Below, piece by piece: positions 32,996-40,935 of a stretch of 43,174 nt of DNA (positions are counted from its first letter, which is position 1; each line of letters begins with the position of its first letter). Both the position numbers and the translations under genes were made by a program. The notes below the pieces were generated by a model that ran no database searches, was not told the origin of the DNA, and saw nothing but the letters and a program-made list of their open reading frames with translations. The stretch lies in the NCBI GenBank assembly GCA_013203805.1, contig JABMPH010000018.1, forward strand, positions 1 through 43,174. Reading direction: 5' to 3'. The stretch comes from Bacteroidota bacterium. Its GTDB lineage: Bacteria; Bacteroidota; Bacteroidia; Bacteroidales; F082.

Positions 32996-35949
32996 TTATG
33001 AAACCTCTTTAATTTACCACCTTCTGAACGATGACCTTCTGGGAATATAACAACCGAATATCCTTCATCGGTTTGTTTTTTAACCTGATTAATTATGGAT
33101 TCATAATTGCCACCAACTTTAATAAATCCTGCGTATCTGAGGGCAGGACCATAAATTGGATTACTGAAATTTCGAGGATTGGTAAGCACAACAACTCTAT
33201 GGTTCAGTAACATCATCAACATTAAGTCGATGTGTGATTGATGGTTTGCAATAATTATTGCCGGTTTTGTATAATCTTCGTTGTTGGGATTGATAATTAT
33301 CTTTTTCGAAACAAAGTTCATGTAAATCATAAACCATGTAAGGTAACGAAAAAGTTTGTGGATAAAGATCTTCTTTGCTTTTGTTGGGATGGGAACTAAG
33401 CGAAACAATAATGACAATATTGAGAGGATTATTGATCCACTAACGAAAACAAATAATGCCCACATCGAGAACAGAAAGTCGACAAGTGTTATGGGGCGAT
33501 TTCTTAATCCCTTTTTATATGTAACTAGCCACTTAAATATTGCAGGGAGCAGTGTAAATGTGATAAATATTACCGACAATATTCCGATAATCGACATTGT
33601 TGCAATTGATCTTAAAGCCGGATGAGCTGCAAAAATCAATACACCAATACCCAGTAATGTTGTAATGCCTGATAATATTACAGATACTTTGTAAGAACTG
33701 ATATTGTGAATTCCGTATTTATATTCAAGAAGCAATCCACGCATTATAAAAATACTGTAGTCGATACCTAATCCAAATATAAATGTGAGTATTATTATAT
33801 TGAATATATTGAACTCAATTCCTAAGATGCCCATTATTCCTACTGTCCATATCCAGCTTAAAATCATTGGGATCATAGTAATAATTGTTAGTTCAATTCT
33901 ACCGTAAGCCAGCAGAAGGATAATAAATACTAATGAAATGGAGATAAGGACAAGCTTGTTAAAATTATCCTTAAGGATAGTAACAAATTCACTTGTTATT
34001 AATCGTTTGTCAATAATCCACGCGATTTGATTTTCATTAAATGTATCATAAACTTTAGTTATATCTTCATCTCTGTTGTTAACCTTAACCACATTAATTA
34101 TTGCTGACAAAGTATCAGTTTCAATAATGAAATTCTCCAGAAACAAATGATTAATCACGCCTGTATCATAAAATGAAATAGGTTTAAATTCAGCGTTTAT
34201 CCATGCCTCAAATTTACCGAATGCTCCATCTCTAAACCCCAACGACTGAGCATCTGTATTAATTTCACTTATTACTTTTTCTCCATTTATCTTCCAATAA
34301 TTATTCCATATGTTAATGGCTTTAACTTGTTCTCTTTGTGAGGGGAATATATTATTAACCACAGATGCGTTTTGAATTGTTCCTTCATCTTTTAACTTAT
34401 TAATGAGCTTTGATGTTCTGTTATTATTTTCCATTGCATCATCCGGATTATCTCCTGGTGACACTATGTAGATTGTTTTTTTGCTTAGGTTAGTTACCTT
34501 GTTTAGTCGCTGTTCAACTTGCTTAAGCTCATCACTCATGTAGTTGTTTTTCATCATGTCAGCATCAAAACCAACTTGTTTTGAAAAAAAGAAAAGCACT
34601 ATAGTAGCAACAACAATCCCAAGTTTTAAGGTGCTATTTTTTGAATAGTTGAATCCTGCAACCTTATCAATCCAATTTATACTATGTGTTTCTAACCGTC
34701 CTTTTTTTATTCCTGTAAGATGAGGGAGAACAATGAGGGAGAATAATGCTGCACTTATAATACTTATTGCTGCAAATAAACCCAAATCATTGAGAGCTTC
34801 AGAGTTAACAAAATATAATGATAAAAAGGCGGATGCAGTAGTTAAACTACTGAGAATAACAGGTGTAGACAGGTTCTTGAAAATCAGGCTATGTGATCCA
34901 TGTTGTCGGAAATGTGAATAAATATGTAGAGCATAATCTACTGATATTCCCAGTAAAACTGATCCAATACCAAGGGATATGGCTGATATTTCCTTCTTAA
35001 AAATATACAACATTGCCAACGATACTAAGGCTCCAAATGCCACGGGAAGGAAAACAATAAAAAAAGTACGCTTGCTACGAAAAAACAATGAAATAACCAA
35101 AATAAGAACGATCATGGCCAATGTAACAGTAATAATGATATCTTTTTTTATTTGGTTTGCATTTCCAAGGGCAACAACGGCATTTCCAAAATAATCTACC
35201 CTAATATCAGCATAATCATTTTTTGCGAGATTTTTAATAATCTCATCTACACCATCAAACAGGATATTGTTATTGGCAGTTTTATTTGTTGATGTAGGGG
35301 TTAATAGGAAAATAATATTACGCTTATTATCGGAAATAAAATAGCGGTTGTATATCTGAAAGTCATTGTCAATATTAGCTGACTTAAATTTGTTCAGTGC
35401 GATGGGAGTGAAGAAAAGAGGATCGGCAGCTATTAGTTTTTTAGTTACAAATGATATAGGCGACATAAGAGTTGAGTAGTTAGTCGCCATCGTGTTTTCA
35501 ATATTTTTAGCCAGGATTAAAGTATCAATCACCTTGTAATCTTCTTCTGTAAGAAAGACCGGAAGGTTGTTTAATACAATATTATAAACATCCATCATTT
35601 CTTCCTGTCCAGGTGCAAAATCAATTGATTGTACGAGCTTAGGAACAAATCTTGAATTAATTGAATCCGTTAGTCGATCCGCAAAATCTGAAAGTAAATT
35701 TGGATTCGATTTAGTTGTGTCTTTCAGACTAATATTAAAAACAACTTTATCCATGAATTTTGAATTGGAGTACACAAAATTCATATTGTTAATTTTATCT
35801 GTATCAGGAAGTATTTTAGTAATATCTTCTGAAAGTTTAAGCTGGCTAGCGAAAAATGCACTAATCAAAACTATTACGACCAAAAGAAATAGTGAGAAAA
35901 TTTTGAACTTCTCAATCAAGCGGTATATTGCTATAAAAAGTTTACTCAT
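32920..35949 (-). CDS. MMPL/RND-type exporter fused to a PlsC acyltransferase
   Basis: Residues 1-800 are an RND/MMPL transporter: two six-helix halves with GLGIDYSIFIMRGLL- and GISVDYALHIYSHFR-type motifs in the membrane bundles, and a soluble loop after each first helix. Residues about 850-1009 are a PlsC-type acyltransferase with NHQSHIDLMLMMLL (HxxxxD motif) and VIFPEGHRSEGGKL, ending early in ILPLLYTDKRKL because of the junction described separately. Such fusions in Bacteroidota export lipids or polyene conjugates to the outer membrane; the acyltransferase adds a fatty acyl group. Start ATG at 35949 gives a normal first helix. It follows the GT2-DUF2062 gene by 96 nt. Confidence 0.88.
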   Translation of the reverse strand: MSKLFIAIYRLIEKFKIFSLFLLVVIVLISAFFASQLKLSEDITKILPDTDKINNMNFVYSNSKFMDKVVFNISLKDTTKSNPNLLSDFADRLTDSINSRFVPKLVQSIDFAPGQEEMMDVYNIVLNNLPVFLTEEDYKVIDTLILAKNIENTMATNYSTLMSPISFVTKKLIAADPLFFTPIALNKFKSANIDNDFQIYNRYFISDNKRNIIFLLTPTSTNKTANNNILFDGVDEIIKNLAKNDYADIRVDYFGNAVVALGNANQIKKDIIITVTLAMIVLILVISLFFRSKRTFFIVFLPVAFGALVSLAMLYIFKKEISAISLGIGSVLLGISVDYALHIYSHFRQHGSHSLIFKNLSTPVILSSLTTASAFLSLYFVNSEALNDLGLFAAISIISAALFSLIVLPHLTGIKKGRLETHSINWIDKVAGFNYSKNSTLKLGIVVATIVLFFFSKQVGFDADMMKNNYMSDELKQVEQRLNKVTNLSKKTIYIVSPGDNPDDAMENNNRTSKLINKLKDEGTIQNASVVNNIFPSQREQVKAINIWNNYWKINGEKVISEINTDAQSLGFRDGAFGKFEAWINAEFKPISFYDTGVINHLFLENFIIETDTLSAIINVVKVNNRDEDITKVYDTFNENQIAWIIDKRLITSEFVTILKDNFNKLVLISISLVFIILLLAYGRIELTIITMIPMILSWIWTVGIMGILGIEFNIFNIIILTFIFGLGIDYSIFIMRGLLLEYKYGIHNISSYKVSVILSGITTLLGIGVLIFAAHPALRSIATMSIIGILSVIFITFTLLPAIFKWLVTYKKGLRNRPITLVDFLFSMWALFVFVSGSIILSILSLLFRLVPIPTKAKKIFIHKLFRYLTWFMIYMNFVSKKIIINPNNEDYTKPAIIIANHQSHIDLMLMMLLNHRVVVLTNPRNFSNPIYGPALRYAGFIKVGGNYESIINQVKKQTDEGYSVVIFPEGHRSEGGKLKRFHKGAFYLASELNLDILPLLYTDKRKL

Positions 35950-36045
35950 TGGGTGATGTTGTCGTAGTTATCGTTGTTGTCAAAGTTGTCTTTTATCACA
36001 TTAAATCAGGTTAACTTAATTACCATGACAAACAGACAACAATTA

Positions 36046-37263
36046 TTAATCATTTTTCAACTTTCTTACTTTGGCTAATTTAAGTATTGCATATGATATT
36101 AAACCTGCGCTGGTTCCTAATAATATCCCTAGTAATAGACTACCAATTATGTATTGTAGTATACTATATCCAAATTCATTTAGTGTACTGTAAAATCCAC
36201 CATGCAATACCTGTTGTTTCAAATACTCTATTGTTTCGGAAGTGAATTCACGAGGATTTTCTATGAGTATACCTCCAACCAGGTAACTAAAATAAATAAT
36301 TATGGGAATAAATGGAGGCAAACTAATATTAGAGAATGCTAGTACTATAATTTTATTAAGTCGGAAAATATGAGCAAGCAATGCAGCAACCACCATTTGG
36401 AATCCCCAAATTGGAGTTATTCCCATAAATACCCCAAATCCAATAGCCATCGATATCTTATAAGTATTTTCATTGTGGAGCATTATTTGCTCTTTCACTA
36501 TTTTTGTAAACTTATTTTTTGCAAGATATTTAATTGCTCTTAAGGGGATTATGTACAAAAATGTGATCAAAACCAATACTGTATTTAGTATACTGATCCT
36601 TGTGAAATCGGGTAATGGTCTGAAGTGCGTTATTCGTTCATTGGCAGGGGGATAATAAACTTTAACTGGAATGGGAACAATTTTTATACTACTCCATGCA
36701 GACCTAACTAATACTTCAATTTCGAATTCAAATTTATTTGTAAAGAAGTGTGTTTTCTTATACAAATTTATTGGATATAATCTAAATCCCGATTGTGTAT
36801 CAGGAAGTCTTTGATTTGTTTCAGCCCAGAACCAGAAGTTTGAGAACTTATTGGCAAAAGTATTTTTTGATGGCATGCCATCTGCTTCAATATTTCTTGA
36901 TCCAATAATTAATGAATCAGGATTTTTCTTGAGCTCTTCAATAAATAATGGAATATCATCAGCAAAATGCTGCCCATCTGAATCAATGGTTATTGCATAG
37001 TCGAAGCCTAACAACAATGCCTTTTTAAAGCCCGTTCGTATTGCCCATCCTTTACCTTTGTTCTTATCGTACCTTATAATTTCTAAAGATTCATAATCCT
37101 TAAGAACTAAAGGTGTGTTGTCGGTTGAACCATCATCCACAATAATTATATTCTGAATATATTTAAGAACGCCATCCACAACCTGTTTTAATGTGTTAGC
37201 ATTATTGTAGGTTGGGATAATAACACAAATTTTCTGTTTGACGATAGTATTATTTTGGTTCAA
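36046..37263 (-). CDS. GT2 glycosyltransferase fused to DUF2062 membrane domain
   Basis: Residues 10-230 are a GT-A family 2 glycosyltransferase: IPTYNNANTLKQVV, IVDDGSTDNTPL (43-48 DDGSTD) and the metal-binding TIDSDGQHFADDI (94-96 DSD). A hydrophobic segment near 230-250 leads to a DUF2062 domain (about 255-395; GFGVFMGITPIWGFQ, a pattern seen in this family, then membrane helices). The fusion is known from aryl-polyene and flexirubin-type clusters and other lipid-glycan pathways. It opens the 7-gene minus-strand cluster and is 24 nt downstream of the RAYT transposase gene. Confidence 0.9.
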   Translation of the reverse strand: MNQNNTIVKQKICVIIPTYNNANTLKQVVDGVLKYIQNIIIVDDGSTDNTPLVLKDYESLEIIRYDKNKGKGWAIRTGFKKALLLGFDYAITIDSDGQHFADDIPLFIEELKKNPDSLIIGSRNIEADGMPSKNTFANKFSNFWFWAETNQRLPDTQSGFRLYPINLYKKTHFFTNKFEFEIEVLVRSAWSSIKIVPIPVKVYYPPANERITHFRPLPDFTRISILNTVLVLITFLYIIPLRAIKYLAKNKFTKIVKEQIMLHNENTYKISMAIGFGVFMGITPIWGFQMVVAALLAHIFRLNKIIVLAFSNISLPPFIPIIIYFSYLVGGILIENPREFTSETIEYLKQQVLHGGFYSTLNEFGYSILQYIIGSLLLGILLGTSAGLISYAILKLAKVRKLKND

Positions 37264-37287
37264 ATTAGAGATATTTAGTAATAATTG

Positions 37288-37893
37288 TTAGTGCTGTTTA
37301 TCAAGTTTCCAATTCTTAGGGTTGTTTTGTATGTATTTTTTAATTCGCCAATATTCTTCCATATTTCGAATTATATGATCATGATAGTTTGATTGCCATA
37401 GTTTGTTGTATTTATTATATTTTTCCAGATCAAGTTTGTTTTGATCAATAAAATCATCAATTTTAGTATTAACAGAAGATTTATATCCGGCTAAAAAGGA
37501 TGATATGGATTTAGGTTTTCGGTATAGTTTTGGATTTGATTTATCTAATCCGGTTTCTAATTGATCTGGATGGTCGCTTCCTCGTCGAGACGGACGGCCG
37601 TACGTCTGTACGACGGAAGCGGGCTTTTTTATGATGATTATTGCATGAAGATGATTTGGCATTAATATATATTCATCTAATAATAATTCTTTTCGTATGT
37701 CAAATGAAGCAAGCCATTCGATGTCGGCAATTATTCCAAAATCAGATGGTATTAATTTGTTGTTTTCAATTTCTCCAAAAATACAATCTCTGTTTTCTGT
37801 TACTATAGTGATGAAATAATGGCCATTTCCTGAATAATCCCAGTTTTGTAATCGGTTGGATTCAATCCTGTATTTTCCTTTAAACAGAGTCAT
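37288..37893 (-). CDS. REP-associated tyrosine transposase (RAYT, IS200-like)
   Basis: Y1 transposase fold: HUH motif at 81-83 in MPNHLHAIIIIKKP and the catalytic Tyr137 in SFLAGYKSSVNT, plus the RAYT-typical N-terminus (LFKGKYRIESNRLQNWDYSG) and C-terminus (HDHIIRNMEEYWRIKKYIQN, NNPKNW). Both catalytic elements are intact. Such proteins move REP palindromes; they are domesticated rather than ordinary insertion sequences, with no terminal inverted repeats expected. Residues about 91-107 are encoded by a GC-rich 47-bp palindrome. It lies 9 nt after the glycosylasparaginase stop and 24 nt before the GT2 gene, tightly packed. Confidence 0.9.
   Translation of the reverse strand: MTLFKGKYRIESNRLQNWDYSGNGHYFITIVTENRDCIFGEIENNKLIPSDFGIIADIEWLASFDIRKELLLDEYILMPNHLHAIIIIKKPASVVQTYGRPSRRGSDHPDQLETGLDKSNPKLYRKPKSISSFLAGYKSSVNTKIDDFIDQNKLDLEKYNKYNKLWQSNYHDHIIRNMEEYWRIKKYIQNNPKNWKLDKQH
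37575..37621. repeat. GC-rich imperfect palindrome inside the RAYT gene
   Basis: CGCTTCC (37575) and GGAAGCG (ending 37621) are the outer arms of an imperfect palindrome centred on GGCC near 37598, with CGTC/GACG-type pairs inside. It stands out sharply from its AT-rich surroundings and resembles a REP-like element. No second copy was seen elsewhere in the window. Confidence 0.7.
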
Positions 37894-37902
37894 TCTAATT
37901 GT

Positions 37903-38901
37903 CTACTTATAGTATGAATTACTATCGATAAGAATATTTTGATTATTCTGGTAAAGTGCATAATTAAAGCCGGGTTGTAAACAATAAGCTCCGGTATCGC
38001 CCTGTTTGTTCACTGCAATAAATCCAATTTGGTATTTTTTATGATCGGGAACTTTGTTTACAATTCTCAAAACAGCTTCTTCAACAGCCTGTTGTGGTGT
38101 TCTTCCATTACGCATTAACTCAACAACTAAAAACGATCCTACTGTTTTCATAACAAGTTCACCCATCCCGGTTGCAGTTGCCGCCCCAATTTCATTATCT
38201 ACAAAAAGGCCAGCTCCAATTATTGGTGAATCACCAACTCTTCCTCTCATTTTAAATCCCATCCCACTGGTTGTACAAGCTCCGGCGATGTCTCCTGCTG
38301 AATCTACTCCCAATAGACCAATGGTGTCATGGTATTTATTTGGTTCGTTCTCCCAGTTTGGTTTTGGATCGTAACCAGTTTCTATTAATTCTTTTTTCCA
38401 TGCTTTTTCAGTAGCAGGTGTTAATAGATTTTCTTTTTTGAATCCATTTTCAAGAGCAAACTGAAGAGCTCCATCTCCAGATAGCATAACGTGTGGAGTA
38501 CTATCCATTACAAGTCGTGCCACTGATATGGGGTGCATAATATTTTCTAAAAAACAAACCGAACCAGCATTGCCATCTGGCCCCATTATTGATGCATCTA
38601 ATGTAACATGGCCTTCTCTGTCAGGGTAACCACCAATACCAACACTCCTGTTATTGGGATCAGCTTCTGGTATCCAAACTCCCTGTTCCACAGCATCAAC
38701 AATACTACCACCATTAACTAACACCTGCATTGCAGCTTCATTGGCTTCAATCCCGTGATTCCAGGTTGAAATAAATAAAGGTAAGTTATCAGTATTTAAA
38801 TCAAGTGGTAAAATACTACTTTGCGACTTTATTATATTTGGAACTAAAGACAGGGCACTAACAGCAGCGACTCTTTCAATAAATTTTCTTCTGTCTATCA
38901 T
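37903..38901 (-). CDS. N4-(beta-N-acetylglucosaminyl)-L-asparaginase
   Basis: Ntn-hydrolase of family T2: the autocleavage site is HDTIGLLGVD, with Thr193 becoming the nucleophile. WNHGIEANEAA, SVGIGGYPDREG, ACTTSGMGFKMRGRVGDSPIIGAGL and GAATATGMGE are conserved. It cleaves the amide bond between GlcNAc and asparagine in N-glycans. The N-terminus MIDRRKFIERVAAVSALSLV is a twin-arginine-type signal (RRKF, then hydrophobic stretch), so it is exported folded. Length 332 is normal. The FucP-type sugar transporter gene precedes it by 40 nt, suggesting uptake and salvage of N-glycan pieces. Confidence 0.92.
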   Translation of the reverse strand: MIDRRKFIERVAAVSALSLVPNIIKSQSSILPLDLNTDNLPLFISTWNHGIEANEAAMQVLVNGGSIVDAVEQGVWIPEADPNNRSVGIGGYPDREGHVTLDASIMGPDGNAGSVCFLENIMHPISVARLVMDSTPHVMLSGDGALQFALENGFKKENLLTPATEKAWKKELIETGYDPKPNWENEPNKYHDTIGLLGVDSAGDIAGACTTSGMGFKMRGRVGDSPIIGAGLFVDNEIGAATATGMGELVMKTVGSFLVVELMRNGRTPQQAVEEAVLRIVNKVPDHKKYQIGFIAVNKQGDTGAYCLQPGFNYALYQNNQNILIDSNSYYK

Positions 38902-38941
38902 TTTTTTAAAAAATTAATCCAATAATTAACTAGATCACAAA

Positions 38942-40303
38942 TTACGCAATTTTATTCGGTTTATATCCAGATATTCCATAAAAAGCGATGTATATATAGC
39001 TGAATACAGGTATGATAAACGACATATGAACTCCATAGCTATCAGCGATAGCTCCCATTATTAGTGGTAAAATTGCTCCACCTAATATCATCATTACCAA
39101 TAATGACGAACCTTGACTTGTGTATTTGCCCAATCCCGAAATTGCTAACGTAAATATATTTGACCACATTATCGAATTAAATAGTCCAATTGCAATTATA
39201 GTCCATAAAGCAATACTACCAGTTGAATTAAGTGCGATAATCAGGAAAATTAGGTTTATTCCGGCGAATACGTAGAGAGTTCTATGTGGTAATGATTTTC
39301 CAATAAAGAATCCGATAAGATTAATAACAAGGAAAATAAGATAAATTAAGGCAGCGTCAAAGCTTGTTGTTAAACCTAGTATAACAAAGGCCAATATCGA
39401 AATGGATGGCATCACTAATAATTTAACCCATCTTTTTGAATTGCTTAAAGACACAGCACCAAGAAATCGTCCAATCATTTGTCCTCCCCAATAAATTGAA
39501 ACATATATGCTAGCATCAGCATCGGTAAATCCGCCAATTTCTGGTAGGTTTAAATAGCTAATTAGCATGCTGCCTATACTTACTTCACCTCCAACGTACA
39601 TAAAAATTGCGATCATTCCGAATACAAGTTGACGGTGTTTCAATGCACCGAATCCCGGAGTTACTTCATCAGGATTTGTAAACCTTGGTAAGGGAGTAAA
39701 AGTTATGGCAATTGCCATCAACATGAATATACCGGCGAAAACTAAATAGGGAATTTTAACCGCATCCGATCCTGCTGATTCTTTAAAAAATGTAAAAATT
39801 AGAAAGCCACCAAGTACTGGTGCAATAGTAGTTCCAAGTGAGTTGAAGCCCTGTGCAAGGTTTAAACGTGATGAAGCTGATTCTGACGGCCCCAGAATGG
39901 CAACATATGGATTTGCAGCTATTTGCAATAAGGTAAAACCAAGTCCCAGTACGAATAATGCCGACAAAAAGAAGCCATACATATGAAACTGTGCTGCCGG
40001 ATAAAATAGTAGTGCGCCAACTCCGGAAACTAATAATCCAATTATAATTCCTTTTTTATATCCTATCTTATTAATTGGGTCACCATGAGTTACTGATATG
40101 ATGAAGTAAACCAACGACCCAACGAAATAGGATGTAAAAAAAGCAAATTGAATGAGCATTGCCTTTGTGTGAGTAAGATCGAAAGATCCTCTGAGATAAG
40201 GTATAAGAATGTCGTTTAATGCGGTCATAAATCCCCACATAAAAAATAAAAAAGTAAGGCTTACAAAGGCAGTTCTATATGAATTTGATTGGGTTTTGTT
40301 CAT
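38942..40303 (-). CDS. FucP/NagP-type sugar MFS transporter
   Basis: A 453-residue, 12-helix major facilitator with features of the fucose/glucose-galactose/GlcNAc permease family: FLFFMWGFMTALNDILIPYL, GFTLLQIAANPYVAILGP and LNLAQGFNSLGTTIAPVLG are all highly typical. Transports a sugar by proton symport in the inner membrane. It precedes the glycosylasparaginase gene by 40 nt; the product of that enzyme, GlcNAc, may be a substrate. Specificity cannot be told from sequence. Confidence 0.9.
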   Translation of the reverse strand: MNKTQSNSYRTAFVSLTFLFFMWGFMTALNDILIPYLRGSFDLTHTKAMLIQFAFFTSYFVGSLVYFIISVTHGDPINKIGYKKGIIIGLLVSGVGALLFYPAAQFHMYGFFLSALFVLGLGFTLLQIAANPYVAILGPSESASSRLNLAQGFNSLGTTIAPVLGGFLIFTFFKESAGSDAVKIPYLVFAGIFMLMAIAITFTPLPRFTNPDEVTPGFGALKHRQLVFGMIAIFMYVGGEVSIGSMLISYLNLPEIGGFTDADASIYVSIYWGGQMIGRFLGAVSLSNSKRWVKLLVMPSISILAFVILGLTTSFDAALIYLIFLVINLIGFFIGKSLPHRTLYVFAGINLIFLIIALNSTGSIALWTIIAIGLFNSIMWSNIFTLAISGLGKYTSQGSSLLVMMILGGAILPLIMGAIADSYGVHMSFIIPVFSYIYIAFYGISGYKPNKIA

Positions 40304-40375
40304 CAGTATTTACGATAAGAAACAATGAAATTATTTTAATTAATTAGGGATAATCGATAGTTAGTTCAACAATAA

Positions 40376-40831
40376 CTAATTTGCAAGCAATTGCTTAACA
40401 ATCCCTGAGACTGTTTTGTTATCTGCTTTTCCAACAAGTTGTTTACTTGCCATACCCATAACACGTCCCATATCCTTCATTGATGTTGCCCCTGTATCTT
40501 CAATTATTTTTTTGATTATAGCAACAACTTCTTCCTCACTCATTTGTTCAGGTAAATACTTTTCGATTATAGAGGCCTGATAAATTTCATCTTCTGCCAG
40601 TTCATCACGATTTTGCTCTCTATAAATAATGGCTGATTCTTTACGTTGCTTTACAAGCTTTTGCAACAAGGTAAGTTCAATATTTTCAGGTATCTCGGCT
40701 CCACCAGCTTCAGTACCTGTTTTTTCTAATAGTAAAGCTGCTTTTATAGCTCTTAACGCTTCAAGTTTTCTTTTATCGCGGGCAAGCATGGCTTGCTTGA
40801 TATCATCATTAATGGTAATTTCAAGACTCAT
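40376..40831 (-). CDS. GatB/YqeY domain protein
   Basis: The 151-residue YqeY-family protein has MSLEITINDDIKQAMLARDK, LVKQRKESAIIYREQNRDELAEDE, YLPEQMSEEEV and MGRVMGMASKQLVGKADNKTV, all characteristic. YqeY shares the C-terminal tail fold of the GatB amidotransferase and may bind tRNA; its role is not settled. The start at 40831 is preferred over one 21 nt further out because it gives the conserved MSL start and leaves the -7 box at 40850-40857 upstream rather than inside the gene. Follows ftsZ by about 100 nt. Confidence 0.88.
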   Translation of the reverse strand: MSLEITINDDIKQAMLARDKRKLEALRAIKAALLLEKTGTEAGGAEIPENIELTLLQKLVKQRKESAIIYREQNRDELAEDEIYQASIIEKYLPEQMSEEEVVAIIKKIIEDTGATSMKDMGRVMGMASKQLVGKADNKTVSGIVKQLLAN

Positions 40832-40849
40832 AGGTTCAATTTTTACATG

Positions 40850-40857
40850 CAAATATA
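40850..40857 (-). promoter_or_regulatory. -7 promoter box of the yqeY gene
   Basis: The minus strand reads TATATTTG followed by CA, a full TAnnTTTG match. It predicts a start about 13 nt before ATG 40831 and overlaps the longer alternative start, supporting the shorter one. Confidence 0.5.
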
Positions 40858-40935
40858 CTCATATTGGCATAGAAAAATTTATACTTAAGACTAAATTAAG
40901 GAATTAGAAAAAGAGTAAGAACAATAAGTATACTA

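Noticed and set aside
35950-36045. Small Asn/Asp-rich frame (VIKDNFDNNDNYDNITQ) just before the exporter start
   Set aside because: It comes from repeated GTTGTC-like units, has only a GTG start and no ribosome site; too short to support.
37264-37902. Complete insertion sequence around the transposase gene
   Set aside because: Only 9 and 24 nt separate it from its neighbours; no terminal repeats or target duplication could be seen.
40880-40932. TATACTTA/TAAGTATA inverted repeat after ftsZ as a terminator
   Set aside because: The loop is about 37 nt and the stem AT-only, too weak to call.
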